64,000 bases of DNA from positions 62,001 through 126,000 of the forward strand of contig CAJTSB010000002.1 of the NCBI GenBank assembly GCA_910578825.1, in the 5' to 3' direction. The notes under the pieces were generated by a model that saw only the letters and a program-made list of their open reading frames with translations, was not told the DNA's origin and did not search any database. A program made the position numbers and the translations under genes. This document shows, in pieces, positions 52,067-61,476 of the stretch (positions are counted from its first letter, which is position 1; each line of letters begins with the position of its first letter). This stretch comes from an uncultured Lachnospiraceae bacterium. Lineage in GTDB: Bacteria; Bacillota; Clostridia; Lachnospirales; Lachnospiraceae.

Positions 52067-52095
52067 ATTATATCGAACCTAATGCAAAATGTCAA
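52067..52095 (-). promoter_or_regulatory. his operon promoter
   Basis: TTGACA (52090-52095), 17 bp, TATAAT (52067-52072) on the minus strand: perfect consensus. The -35 lies in the end of recU. A GATA-N6-TATC dyad (52037-52050) follows the -10 and may be an operator. No T-box is seen. Confidence 0.9.
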
Positions 52096-52625
52096 CCTCG
52101 TTTTTCCAAATCAAGCTGCATGGCATCCAGATAAGGTACCATCAACCCTCCTCTGGAGGTGATGAAATACTCCTGCTCCAACTCCTCATAGCGGAAACTT
52201 TTTCTTCCTCCCTGTTTAGCGCGCAGCCAAAACTCCATCAGCTTTTCATAGCGCAGATAATAACTTTCATTGCGATGGGAATAAAAGATGAGCAGAAAGG
52301 CAATTCCCTGCTGCGCCTCAAAATCACCCATAAAACGCACCTGATGGGGATGAATATTCTGCAAGGGAAACGTATCCGTATGGCATTCCTTGGCATCAAA
52401 GCAGACCGGAATCCCCTGCACCGCCCCGATATAATCGACGGTACTCTTTTGGTCAAAATAAGCAAGCGTAATATGACGGCTCTCCTTGTCAATATTGATG
52501 GGCGTAATAGGGGTCGGTACCTTTTGTATCAACGCCAGTCCATGCTCCGCATATTTTTCATTGGTAAGGTTTATCAGTTCTTCTAAGGTGGAGCCTCTGA
52601 GCCCCCGCGAATTCCAGGTAGCCAT
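52092..52625 (-). CDS. recU: Holliday junction resolvase RecU
   Basis: The 177-residue enzyme starts at 52625 behind AAAGGA. Active-site residues are in STVDYIGAVQGIPVCFDAKEC (Asp and Glu-x-Lys, about 75-90), and the N-terminus GNRGLRGSTLEE-like form reads NSRGLRGSTLEELI. It resolves recombination intermediates. It precedes the his promoter. Confidence 0.93.
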   Translation of the reverse strand: MATWNSRGLRGSTLEELINLTNEKYAEHGLALIQKVPTPITPINIDKESRHITLAYFDQKSTVDYIGAVQGIPVCFDAKECHTDTFPLQNIHPHQVRFMGDFEAQQGIAFLLIFYSHRNESYYLRYEKLMEFWLRAKQGGRKSFRYEELEQEYFITSRGGLMVPYLDAMQLDLEKRG

Positions 52626-52647
52626 AGAAATCCTTTCTCTAACTATG

Positions 52648-53703
52648 TTAATTTTTCATATAGATAAACGACGCCTCCAATACCCGCGCAAATTCGCGTC
52701 CCGGCGGTGCATGAAATTCCCTGCCGTCCGGAAATCTCATGCGGCAGGCGTGAAGCATCTGATTCTGAATCTGAAAATGATGGAAAAACCAGTGGTTTAC
52801 CTTTTTATCCCCATATCTGGGATCTCCCACAATCGGATGTCCCATGGAGGCCAAATGCGCCCTGATCTGATGGGAGCGTCCGGTAATCAAATGCACTTCC
52901 AACAGCGTAAACAGCTCTGCATCCCCGGAAAAATCCTGTTCCCCCGCTTTTTGCAGACAGGATTTTCCGTTTTCTGTGGTTCCTTTCCTGTAACAGGATA
53001 TCGGCGTATAGCCCGTCTTAATATATTTGCTGCCTGGCTGTTCCTCTGCAAAAATCCTCACCTGATTACTTTCTTCCTCCTTGCACAGCCAGCCCTCAAT
53101 CACTGCCGGTTCGCTGACCCTTCCTTTCACCAGACAGGAATAATATTTTGCAACTTGTCGGCTGTTTAACTGTTGCGCCATATCCTGAAGTCCCTTTAAG
53201 CTCTTGCCTGCAATCAGAAGACCAGACGTGTTACGGTCAAGCCGGTTACAGATAGAAGGGACAAATGTTGCCAGATCTTCGCGCGCTATCGCATGTTGGT
53301 GCAAAAGATAGCCAATGATGTATTCATTCGCTGATATATCATCGGCTTTCGCCTTTTGGGACAACATGCCGGACGGCTTATTGATGATCAGAATATCCTC
53401 ATCCTCATAGACAATATCCAATGGGCGAAAGGGGTAATCATCCGTCGTTTGGCGAAAATCATCCCCGGAAGAGTGTAACACCGGCGATGCAAACCGTAAA
53501 AAAGTTTCTTCGCTTAAAAATAACTTTACCTTATCGCTCTCTTTCAACTTCTCGGAGCCGTCTGCCCTTTTCCCATTGAGGATAATATTCTTTTTGCGAA
53601 GCATTTTATAGATAAAACCAGACGGGGCTTTCGATAATAACTTTTTGAGATATTTATCAAACCGCTGTCCCGCTTCGTTTTTCCTGATTTCAAATGTCTG
53701 CAT
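52648..53703 (-). CDS. RluA-family 23S rRNA pseudouridine synthase
   Basis: The start at 53703 overlaps the YgiQ stop as TGATG; AAAGGAG lies 8 bp upstream. 351 residues. The N-terminal S4-type domain (1-70) is followed by the catalytic domain with VPSICNRLDRNTSGLLIAGK (catalytic Asp) and RSHQIRAHLASMGHPIVGD. RluC/RluD would be the counterparts; which is not decided by sequence. Confidence 0.95.
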   Translation of the reverse strand: MQTFEIRKNEAGQRFDKYLKKLLSKAPSGFIYKMLRKKNIILNGKRADGSEKLKESDKVKLFLSEETFLRFASPVLHSSGDDFRQTTDDYPFRPLDIVYEDEDILIINKPSGMLSQKAKADDISANEYIIGYLLHQHAIAREDLATFVPSICNRLDRNTSGLLIAGKSLKGLQDMAQQLNSRQVAKYYSCLVKGRVSEPAVIEGWLCKEEESNQVRIFAEEQPGSKYIKTGYTPISCYRKGTTENGKSCLQKAGEQDFSGDAELFTLLEVHLITGRSHQIRAHLASMGHPIVGDPRYGDKKVNHWFFHHFQIQNQMLHACRMRFPDGREFHAPPGREFARVLEASFIYMKN

Positions 53704-55595
53704 CAGTTTCTCCTTTTTTTGTGTACATTGCGAATCGTTCCCCGTTTTGCCCCGGATTTCATTTTTTCCCTGTCCGTTCCTTTTCCTCTGTCTGCCGTTT
53801 TTCTGGGTGGAATCAGGCATTTTTTATCAAAACCAATCAAATCGGTGCGTCCCGTCTTTTGCAACGCCTCTTTTACCAGCTCGTAATTCTTCGGCTCACG
53901 GTACTGGATGAGCGCGCGCTGCATTGCTTTCTCATGCGGACTTTTTGCAACATACACCGGTTTCATTGTGCGCGGGTCCAGCCCGGTATAATACATACAG
54001 GTGGAAATCGTCGCGGGTGTGGGATAAAAATCCTGTACCTGCTGCGGCATGTAGCCCAAATCCCGCAAAAATTCTGCCAGCTCCACCGCCTCCTTTAGCG
54101 TCGAACCCGGATGGGAAGACATCAGATAGGGGACAAGGTATTGTTTCTTCCCCAGCTTTTGGTTCACCTTCTCATACTCTCGGACAAACTGATGATACAC
54201 CGCCGCTTTTGGTTTTCCCATTTTCTCCAATACAACATCGGAAATATGCTCCGGCGCTACTTTCAGCTGTCCGCTGACATGGTACTGGCATAGCTCCCGC
54301 AGAAACGTGCGCTCTTTGTCCGCCAGAAGATAATCGAACCGAATGCCGGAACGGATAAACACCTTCTTGACTTTGGGAATCTCACGCAATTTACGCAGCA
54401 GCTTCAAATAATCCTGATGGTCTGCCTTCAGGTTCTTACATGGCTCCGGAAACAAACACTGTCTCTTCGTACAGACGCCCTGCGCAAGTTGTTTGTCACA
54501 CGCCGGAAACCGAAAATTTGCCGTAGGTCCTCCTACGTCATGAATATATCCCTTGAAATCCGGCTCTTTTGTGAGAAGTTTCGCTTCCTCGACAATGGAT
54601 GCATGGCTCCTTGCCTGTATCATCCGTCCCTGATGAAAGGTGAGGGCACAGAAACTGCATCCGCCAAAACATCCCCGGTTGCTGGTAAGGCTAAAACGCA
54701 CCTCTGAAATCGCCGGAACACCCCCCTGCGCCTCATAGGACGGGTGGTAGGTACGCATATAGGGAAGTGCATAAACGTCATCCATTTCCTGCTGAGAAAG
54801 CGGCTTTGCCGGAGGATTCTGCACGACATAGATTTTGTTGGGATAACTTTCTGCCAGCCGCCTGCCGCTAAAAGGATCTGTATTGCAATACTGCTGATAA
54901 AAACTCTCGGCGTAAGAAACCTTATCCTCCCTTACACGCTCAAATTCCGGCAGAAACACAGCGTCATAGATATCCTCTCTCTTCTGCGTCTTATACACCG
55001 TTCCCGGTACAAATGTAATATCCTTAACGTCAATGCCGCTGTCAAGCGCCTCCGCCAGCTCGATAATGCTGTGTTCTCCCATGCCGTACATCAGAATGTC
55101 CGCACCGCTGTCAAGAAGTATTGAGCGTTTGACTTTATTGCTCCAGTAGTCGTAATGCGCCAGGCGGCGCAGGCTCGCCTCCACACCGCCAATCAGAATC
55201 GGAGTCTTTTTATAGGTCTGCCGGATTAAATTTCCATATACCACAGTGGCGTAATCCGGTCGTTTTCCCATAATCCCGCCCGGGGTAAAGGCATCCTTTT
55301 CCCGCAGGCGTTTCGATACGCTGTAATGGTTCACCATCGAATCCATATTTCCGGCGCTCACCAAAAACGCAAGCCGTGGCTCCCCGTAGATGGCAATGCT
55401 TTCTTTGTTCTTCCAATCCGGCTGCGAAATAATACCCACAGAATATCCATGCGCCTCGAGCAGGCGGCTGATAATGGCATGTCCAAATGAAGGATGATCC
55501 ACGTAGGCATCCCCGATGACATACACAAAATCAAACTGCTCAATTCCGCGCGCCCTCATTTCCTTTTGACTGATTGGCAGAAACTTTTTCTCCAT
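53703..55595 (-). CDS. YgiQ-family radical SAM protein
   Basis: The 630-residue protein starts at 55595 behind AGGAGAGG. It has a B12-binding-like N-terminus and the cluster motif RGCFGGCSFCALTF (about residue 310). A conserved YgiQ region reads APEHISDVVLEKMGKP and SSHPGSTLKEAV. The C-terminal tail is very basic. Its reaction is unknown. It overlaps the next gene. Confidence 0.94.
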   Translation of the reverse strand: MEKKFLPISQKEMRARGIEQFDFVYVIGDAYVDHPSFGHAIISRLLEAHGYSVGIISQPDWKNKESIAIYGEPRLAFLVSAGNMDSMVNHYSVSKRLREKDAFTPGGIMGKRPDYATVVYGNLIRQTYKKTPILIGGVEASLRRLAHYDYWSNKVKRSILLDSGADILMYGMGEHSIIELAEALDSGIDVKDITFVPGTVYKTQKREDIYDAVFLPEFERVREDKVSYAESFYQQYCNTDPFSGRRLAESYPNKIYVVQNPPAKPLSQQEMDDVYALPYMRTYHPSYEAQGGVPAISEVRFSLTSNRGCFGGCSFCALTFHQGRMIQARSHASIVEEAKLLTKEPDFKGYIHDVGGPTANFRFPACDKQLAQGVCTKRQCLFPEPCKNLKADHQDYLKLLRKLREIPKVKKVFIRSGIRFDYLLADKERTFLRELCQYHVSGQLKVAPEHISDVVLEKMGKPKAAVYHQFVREYEKVNQKLGKKQYLVPYLMSSHPGSTLKEAVELAEFLRDLGYMPQQVQDFYPTPATISTCMYYTGLDPRTMKPVYVAKSPHEKAMQRALIQYREPKNYELVKEALQKTGRTDLIGFDKKCLIPPRKTADRGKGTDREKMKSGAKRGTIRNVHKKRRN

Positions 55596-55603
55596 GACCT
55601 CTC

Positions 55604-56269
55604 CTATAAAATTTCATATGTATTATCCAGCACTTGCATATAACTTGAAATATAGTAATCGGCAAGCCTGCGTTTCTCTTCTTCCTGATGCGCGGAAAAC
55701 GCATCTTCCACGGCGCATACTTTCATACCGGCATTCTTTGCCGCCTTAATTCCCATTGGAACATCCTCAAATACCAGACAATGTTCCGGCTCCGCAGAAA
55801 GCCTCCTTGCAGCCTCAAGATAGACGTCCGGCGCAGGTTTCCCATGCGCCACCTCGCAAGCAGTCACAATTTCATGAATATCATTCTGGAAATTCAACCC
55901 CCGCGTTACCGCCCCCACCAGCTCTTTGGAATTGCTTGTGGCAATGCCCAGGGTGATGCCTCTCTTTCGGCAGTCATGCAGGAATTCTTCTGCGCCGGGC
56001 TTAAACTTCACCTCATAGCTGTATTTTTGCAGCGCCATCCCGTTCCAGATGGTTTTCAGCTCTTCCACCGTCTCCTTCAGCCGGAACAAATCTTTCGTAT
56101 AGATTGCCGTTTCCGTAAAACTCATGCCCTCGATATCATGCTGGTATGTCTCGGGCAGGGTAAGCCCACGCTTTTCCAGAAATTCCACATCAATGTCGTG
56201 CCAGAGCCACATGGAATCCACAAGCGTACCGTCCAAATCAAAAATAACTGACTGTATATTCTCTAACAT
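55604..56269 (-). CDS. HAD-superfamily phosphatase/phosphomutase (beta-PGM/Gph-like)
   Basis: 221 residues, starting at 56269 behind AAGGAG. HAD motifs: I, VIFDLDGTLVDSM (nucleophile Asp); II, LGIATSNSKEL; III Lys around EVAHGKPAPDVYLEA; IV, CLVFEDVPMGIKAAKNAGM. The cap type C1 is consistent with phosphoglycolate phosphatase or beta-phosphoglucomutase. The substrate is not known. It lies 8 bp before ygiQ. Confidence 0.93.
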   Translation of the reverse strand: MLENIQSVIFDLDGTLVDSMWLWHDIDVEFLEKRGLTLPETYQHDIEGMSFTETAIYTKDLFRLKETVEELKTIWNGMALQKYSYEVKFKPGAEEFLHDCRKRGITLGIATSNSKELVGAVTRGLNFQNDIHEIVTACEVAHGKPAPDVYLEAARRLSAEPEHCLVFEDVPMGIKAAKNAGMKVCAVEDAFSAHQEEEKRRLADYYISSYMQVLDNTYEIL

Positions 56270-56313
56270 TCTTTTATGTTCTCCTTATGTATTCCCACAA
56301 TCCATCCGCCCCT

Positions 56314-57027
56314 CTAATAAATTCCTTTTAATAATTCTATCTCCTCTTCGCGTAAGGGTCTGTATTCCCCGGGAGCCAGTGTATCATCCAGTTTCAGCGC
56401 TCCCATGGAAATACGTTTCAAATAGATGACTTCTTTCCCCACCGCCGCAAACATGCGTTTGACCTGATGAAATTTACCCTCCATAATCGTAAGCTCGATT
56501 TGAGAAATTCCCTCCTCACAAGACAAAATCTTAAGTTCCGCCGGCAGCGTATCTTTCTTCTCCCCGATATCAATACCTTCCGCAAAAAGCGCCACATCCT
56601 CCTCTGTCACTTCCCCGGAAACTCTTGCAAAATAGGTCTTGGGAATATGTTTGCCCGGTGCAAGGAGATTGTGGGACAACATGCCGTCGTTCGTGATAAG
56701 GAGCAAACCCTCCGTATCTTTATCCAGCCTGCCCACCGGAAATAAATCTTTCCGGTTCTTCTTCGCAATCAGATCCAATACCGTCCGGCAATCTCTGTCC
56801 GTCACAGCGCTGACGCATCCGCCTGGTTTGTTCAGCATGAAATACTCATACTGTACATAGGAAACCGGCTCTCCCCGATAGAGGATTTGATCGTGTCCCG
56901 GCTCCACCTTTTGCTGCGCTCCCGTGGGCAATGCGCCATTGACCGTGACCAGTCTCTTACGAATATACTGTTTTACCTCGCTGCGTGTCCCGATACCCAT
57001 ATCGGCAAGGTATTTATCCAGCCGCAT
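56314..57027 (-). CDS. RsuA/RluB-family pseudouridine synthase
   Basis: The start at 57027 follows GGGAGG. The 237-residue enzyme has an N-terminal S4 domain (MRLDKYLADMGIGTRSEVK) and the catalytic FPVGRLDKDTEGLLLITND. It modifies one uridine of 16S rRNA (RsuA-like by size). It overlaps no gene but begins 27 bp past the M23 peptidase stop. Confidence 0.95.
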   Translation of the reverse strand: MRLDKYLADMGIGTRSEVKQYIRKRLVTVNGALPTGAQQKVEPGHDQILYRGEPVSYVQYEYFMLNKPGGCVSAVTDRDCRTVLDLIAKKNRKDLFPVGRLDKDTEGLLLITNDGMLSHNLLAPGKHIPKTYFARVSGEVTEEDVALFAEGIDIGEKKDTLPAELKILSCEEGISQIELTIMEGKFHQVKRMFAAVGKEVIYLKRISMGALKLDDTLAPGEYRPLREEEIELLKGIY

Positions 57028-57053
57028 CTTTCCCTCCCATTTTCGGTAATCTT

Positions 57054-57893
57054 TTAATTCGATGAATAGTAAATTCTCTGAGGTTCCAGCCACTTTAAGA
57101 ACCAATAGGGATTGAGGCTCATCTCGCCGCCATCTGCACCGCCAACATAAACTCCCACATGCAAATGGACGGCAAACTGCCCGATCGTTCCTTCCTCCCC
57201 ATAGCCGCTGTCTCCCATAAACCCCAGCAGTTGTCCGGCTTTTACTACATCACCCTCTTTGAAATCTTTGGCATAATCATAGAGATGGGCATAGTAATAA
57301 TATCCCCCATTGGGGGAACGGATGCCAATGCGGTATCCGCCCAACTTCAGCCAGCCGATTTTCTCAACAACACCATCCGTCATACTGATAATCGGATAAC
57401 GCCCCCGCTCATTTACCGACGCCATGATATCCGTTCCCTCGTGGCTGCGCTCCCCGCCGAACGTACGCTCAAACATCCATGAATTCTCGTATGAGGTCTC
57501 CATGCTGTGATCCGTCCGCGAAAGCGGAATTGGAAAATACGTCAAATCCGCCCAGACGGCCTGTTCCAGTTTGACTATTTCCTGCATTTTCTGGGGCGCA
57601 TAATGGTACAAAAGTTTCAGAAATTCATCTAACTCTGCCTGCTCTGTACTCTCCGTAAGAATTGTGGCAGCCAGATAATCATATGCGGAAAATTCCGATT
57701 TTTCACCGTATGCCACAGACTTCTCGTAAACTTCTGCCGGAACCTGCTGCCGTCGCAAAAGCTCTGACGTATCTTCTGCCAAAAGGCAGGTAATCTTCGC
57801 GGCCTGCTGTATCTGTGCAATCAGCGCAGTGACCGCACACAGCATGGCAGTAAGAATCAACACATGAATTACAACCCTTTTTAAATACTTCAT
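57054..57893 (-). CDS. Membrane-anchored M23 metallopeptidase
   Basis: I chose ATG 57893 behind AAGGGG. The 279-residue protein has an N-terminal anchor (residues 6-27, HVLILTAMLCAVTALIA), then a helical region, and the LytM domain from about residue 140. Zn ligands are His and Asp in SHEGTDIMA and His in FAVHLHVGVYVGG; the typical third motif HxH is complete. It cleaves peptidoglycan cross-bridges, or is a scaffold if inactive. It is 24 bp after pepD. Confidence 0.93.
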   Translation of the reverse strand: MKYLKRVVIHVLILTAMLCAVTALIAQIQQAAKITCLLAEDTSELLRRQQVPAEVYEKSVAYGEKSEFSAYDYLAATILTESTEQAELDEFLKLLYHYAPQKMQEIVKLEQAVWADLTYFPIPLSRTDHSMETSYENSWMFERTFGGERSHEGTDIMASVNERGRYPIISMTDGVVEKIGWLKLGGYRIGIRSPNGGYYYYAHLYDYAKDFKEGDVVKAGQLLGFMGDSGYGEEGTIGQFAVHLHVGVYVGGADGGEMSLNPYWFLKWLEPQRIYYSSN

Positions 57894-57916
57894 AAACCCC
57901 TTGCCATCGTACAGTT

Positions 57917-59368
57917 TTATTTGAGACGTTTTAAAAATTCCACGATTAATTTCCATACCCTCTCGGTTGACGAGATACTAAGCCGCTCCTTCGGCGTATG
58001 GATATCGTACATATTGGGGCCAAAAGAAATGCAGTCCAGACCGGAAATCTTACCGGAAAACAATCCACATTCCAGGCCGGCATGGATGGCTTCGATCTTA
58101 GCCTCCTTGCCAAACAGATCCTGATACGTCTCCGCCATCCGTTCACGCATAGCAGAATCCGTCTTATACTCCCATGCCGGATAATCGCCGTTAATCGAAA
58201 TCTCCCCGCCCAAAAACTCCGTCAGGAACGTCAGACGATTGGCAACCTCCATTTTCCTGCTGGTAACGCTGCTTCGCACTGCGAAACACACGGAAAACAT
58301 ATCTTCCGTAAGTTTCATAATCCCGGCATTTAAAGACGTTTCCACCAATCCCTCAATATCCATGCTCATATGCTGAACGCCGTTAGGCATCATACGCAGG
58401 AAAAACAAAATCTTAGAGGCCGCAGAACCATGCAGGACAGCTTTGTTTCCACGTTCCAGTTTCCGACAGCAAATGGTAATTCCCGCATCCGAAGTCTGAA
58501 ATTCTTTCTTTAATTCCTGTTCCATCTCCTTCAATTTGGCGCACAGCTCTTCTCCCACAGTTTCAGATTCCGCAAGAATAACCGCCGACGCCTCCCTTGG
58601 AATGGCATTGTCTTTCAATCCACCCTCCATCTGCGCAATCGCAAATGGATAATCCCTTCCAAGCACATCCAGCACCCTACCTAACAGCGAAACCGCATTT
58701 CCACGTTCCTTATCAATTTCGACGCCGGAATGACCGCCCTGAAGTCCCGTTACCTTAATTTCGTAACTGATACCTTCCGCATCCATCCTGGAAACCGGAA
58801 TTTTACAAACTGCCTGTAATCCTCCGGCACAGCTTGCAAGAAAAATCCCTTCTTCCTCCGAATCAATATTTAAAAGCTTTCTTCCCTTCAATGAGGAAAG
58901 ATCCATCGACTCCGCGCCCAGCATACCGATTTCCTCATCCACGGTAAAGACTACTTCAAGCGGCGGGTGCTCTAACGTATCATCATCCAGAATCGCAAGC
59001 GCATACGCCACGGCAATCCCATCATCACCTCCAAGCGTCGTCCCTTCTGCTTTCAGGAAATCACCGTCTACATATAATTTTAAACCATCCTTCTCAAAAT
59101 CAATGGTAACGCCGTCTTCCTTCTCACATACCATATCCAGATGCCCCTGAATAATCACAGGTTCCGAGCTCTCATAGCCCGCAGACGCATCCTTGAAGAT
59201 AATCACATTATTATCGTCATCCTGAATATACCGAAAACCATGCGCTTTCGCAAAATTTACACAGTAATCACTGACGGCTTTCGTATTTCCGGAACCATGG
59301 GGAATCTGGCTGATATCCTCAAAATACGCAAATACCTTCTTCGGTTCTAATTGTTCACATACTCTCAT
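57917..59368 (-). CDS. pepD: Aminoacyl-histidine dipeptidase (M20, PepD)
   Basis: The start at 59368 follows GGAGG. 483 residues. M20 motifs: VIIQGHLDMVCEKEDG (His, Asp), TLGGDDGIAVAYALAIL (bridging Asp), VFTVDEEIGMLGAE (general base Glu), and a C-terminal His in AIHAGLECGLF. It hydrolyses Xaa-His dipeptides such as carnosine. Transcribed away from ylbJ. Confidence 0.96.
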   Translation of the reverse strand: MRVCEQLEPKKVFAYFEDISQIPHGSGNTKAVSDYCVNFAKAHGFRYIQDDDNNVIIFKDASAGYESSEPVIIQGHLDMVCEKEDGVTIDFEKDGLKLYVDGDFLKAEGTTLGGDDGIAVAYALAILDDDTLEHPPLEVVFTVDEEIGMLGAESMDLSSLKGRKLLNIDSEEEGIFLASCAGGLQAVCKIPVSRMDAEGISYEIKVTGLQGGHSGVEIDKERGNAVSLLGRVLDVLGRDYPFAIAQMEGGLKDNAIPREASAVILAESETVGEELCAKLKEMEQELKKEFQTSDAGITICCRKLERGNKAVLHGSAASKILFFLRMMPNGVQHMSMDIEGLVETSLNAGIMKLTEDMFSVCFAVRSSVTSRKMEVANRLTFLTEFLGGEISINGDYPAWEYKTDSAMRERMAETYQDLFGKEAKIEAIHAGLECGLFSGKISGLDCISFGPNMYDIHTPKERLSISSTERVWKLIVEFLKRLK

Positions 59369-59388
59369 GATTGCATTCTCCTCCATTG

Positions 59389-59416
59389 GTATATTTATTT
59401 ATTTGGTTCATAGAAT
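59389..59416 (+). promoter_or_regulatory. Possible sigma-E-type promoter of ylbJ
   Basis: GTATATT (59389-59395) and CATAGAAT (59409-59416), spaced 13 bp, resemble the sigma-E consensus (about ATATT, 14-15 bp, CATACAAT). The second box ends 5 bp before the start codon and no Shine-Dalgarno is present, so the message would be nearly leaderless. Confidence 0.35.
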
Positions 59417-59421
59417 AAACT

Positions 59422-60339
59422 ATGAAAAAAATCATGTACATTATTATTCTAGTTGGATTTTTATTTTATATTCTTGCATTTCCCGAAAATTCGGTAAATG
59501 CCGCCACAATCGGCTTGAACCTATGGTATGAAGCCATGCTGCCTACGCTGCTGCCGTTTTCTATCCTATCCTATATTCTGATTCATTCCGGGATTTTGGA
59601 TAATTGCGCGCGGGTACTGCATCGTTTTCTGAAAAAAATTTTTCCTGTCAGCAGCGCCGGAATTTTTCCACTTACGGCGGGCCTGTTATTCGGTTTTCCC
59701 ATGGGAAGCAAAATTACCGCAGATCTGGTATTATCCGGAAAAATGAGCCGCCAGGAAGGACAGCGGTTATTCTGTGCCTGCAACAACATCAGTCCCATGT
59801 TTGTGGGAAGCTTTATTTTAATTGAAAGCCTGAAACAACCGAAACTGCGGCTTGCCACCTATCTGATCTTATACGTTCCTCCGCTTGTGCTCTACATGCT
59901 CTGGAACCGCAAACAACATTTTGACAGTCCCATTTCAAACCCTGAAAAAAAAGCGGCATCCATGAACCTTTCGCTCATAGACGCCGGTATTATGAATGGT
60001 TTTGAAACCCTGGCAAAGCTGGGAGGATATATCATCCTATTTGCCATACTGGCACAGATGACAACCGTACTCCCGGTATCCAACCCTGTATTAAAATGCC
60101 TGTTGATTGGATTTACAGAAATTACCAACGGTATCTCCTATACGGCAAACCAAAACCTGGACTTTGCACTTGCCTATCCACTGATGATATCATTTACTGC
60201 CTTTGGCGGGCTCTCCGGTTTCGCCCAGACTGCCTCCATGGTGAAAGACTGTAGATTTTCCATGCTGCCCTATCTGAAAATGAAACTGCTCGGGACAGCC
60301 ATCTCATTCGCACTGGCATTGCTCCTTGTACACAGTTAA
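59422..60339 (+). CDS. ylbJ: Sporulation integral membrane protein YlbJ
   Basis: The 305-residue protein has about eight membrane helices and the nucleoside-recognition (Gate) signature: LPFSILSYILIHSG, LTAGLLFGFPMGSKI and NNISPMFVG. YlbJ in B. subtilis is under sigma-E and is needed for spore cortex. Synteny agrees: rsmD (ylbH) and coaD (ylbI) lie next door. The gene overlaps the stop of the convergent gene at 60336 by 4 bp. No ribosome site is visible before ATG 59422, which could be the wrong start (ATG 59434 is next). Confidence 0.9.
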   Translation: MKKIMYIIILVGFLFYILAFPENSVNAATIGLNLWYEAMLPTLLPFSILSYILIHSGILDNCARVLHRFLKKIFPVSSAGIFPLTAGLLFGFPMGSKITADLVLSGKMSRQEGQRLFCACNNISPMFVGSFILIESLKQPKLRLATYLILYVPPLVLYMLWNRKQHFDSPISNPEKKAASMNLSLIDAGIMNGFETLAKLGGYIILFAILAQMTTVLPVSNPVLKCLLIGFTEITNGISYTANQNLDFALAYPLMISFTAFGGLSGFAQTASMVKDCRFSMLPYLKMKLLGTAISFALALLLVHS

Positions 60340-60965
60340 TTGATATCCGTCAATTGGATTTCCTGACGTGTGTCTCTGCCCGCAGGCTGTGCTGCCTGCG
60401 TTTCCTGGCTCTGTGCCGCCTCCATCTCCGCCGGTGCAAGTTCCCTGCGGTTTGTGCTTACCTTGTCATAACAAACCTGAAGGGATCCTAACAGGCTTTC
60501 CGTCCTGGCGGTTGTCGTCTCCATTGCCGTGACAATAATCTCTTCCAGACTGTTTAACATGTCATCCGTGTACTGGATCGCGCCCATACGAATATCATTT
60601 GCGTCATTGGTCGCATTATCAAGAATCTCCTGCGCCTGATTCGTCGCGCTCAATACCACCTCATTCGCCTTCGCATACGCCTGTTGCATAATCTGATGCT
60701 CGCTGATTAACTCCGTGGTATGTACCTCTGCCTTCTCTATGATGGCCTGGGCCTTTGCTTTTGCATCTGCAAGAATTGCCTCTTTATTGCTGATCATCTT
60801 CTGGTAACGCTTGATTTCATCCGGTGTTCGATGGCGAAGTTCTGCTAATAAGTTGTCCATCTCGTCTTTGTCCACGATAATTTTCGAATTGGAAAACGGT
60901 TGGAACTTACAGTTCTCAATGAAGTCCTCAATCTCTTCAATTGCCTGTTCGATTTTACTGCTCAT
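60336..60965 (-). CDS. Coiled-coil protein of the DivIVA/ATP-synthase-B-like type
   Basis: The 209-residue protein starts at 60965 behind AAGGAG. It has a short N-terminal motif (FIENCKFQPFSNSKIIVDKDEMDNLLAEL) and a long coiled coil (about 55-150) rich in Ala and Glu (DAKAKAQAIIEKAE). A Gln/Ala tail follows. The N-terminal region resembles that of DivIVA/GpsB-like or V-ATPase H-like clostridial proteins found between coaD and ylbJ. It may sense membrane curvature or septum; no function is proven. It precedes coaD on the same strand. Confidence 0.75.
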   Translation of the reverse strand: MSSKIEQAIEEIEDFIENCKFQPFSNSKIIVDKDEMDNLLAELRHRTPDEIKRYQKMISNKEAILADAKAKAQAIIEKAEVHTTELISEHQIMQQAYAKANEVVLSATNQAQEILDNATNDANDIRMGAIQYTDDMLNSLEEIIVTAMETTTARTESLLGSLQVCYDKVSTNRRELAPAEMEAAQSQETQAAQPAGRDTRQEIQLTDIN

Positions 60966-60977
60966 ATATCATGCTCC

Positions 60978-61457
60978 TTAACCTTTATATTTTTCGTAAA
61001 TTTGTGGTATCAATTGTTTCGGTACAAAATGGGAAATATCTCCTCCGTAAGAAGCAACCTCCTTGACGATCGTAGAACTCAAATAAGCGTATTCCAGACT
61101 GGTTGTCAGAAATATGGTGTCTATTTCCGAGTTGACAATCCGATTGGTCTGAGCAATCTGCAGCTCATATTCAAAGTCCGTTACAGCGCGAAGTCCCCGT
61201 ATAATTATTGTAGCCTCAATTTCTTTCGCATAATCAATCAGAAGTCCGTCAAAATATCGAATCTTCACATTCGGTACATGACTGGTTATTCCTTCTAACA
61301 TACTAACACGTTCTTCCACAGAAAACAATGGATTTTTTGCACTATTGTTCAAAACTGCAACTACCAGTTCGTCTACCATGCGGGCAGAACGCTCAATCAT
61401 ATCAATATGCCCAAAGGTTACCGGGTCAAAACTACCCGGATATATTGCTCTTCTCAT
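60978..61457 (-). CDS. coaD: Phosphopantetheine adenylyltransferase
   Basis: The 159-residue enzyme makes dephospho-CoA from phosphopantetheine and ATP. It has the nucleotidyltransferase motif YPGSFDPVTFGHIDMIER and the C-terminal EYAYLSSTIVKEVASYGGDIS. Full length. It lies 19 bp after rsmD. Confidence 0.98.
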   Translation of the reverse strand: MRRAIYPGSFDPVTFGHIDMIERSARMVDELVVAVLNNSAKNPLFSVEERVSMLEGITSHVPNVKIRYFDGLLIDYAKEIEATIIIRGLRAVTDFEYELQIAQTNRIVNSEIDTIFLTTSLEYAYLSSTIVKEVASYGGDISHFVPKQLIPQIYEKYKG

Positions 61458-61476
61458 ATGTTGCCCTCACCCCGGC

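Noticed and set aside
53703..55595. Basic C-terminus of YgiQ as a separate gene
   Set aside because: It is in frame with no internal start signal and YgiQ proteins often end in a basic tail.
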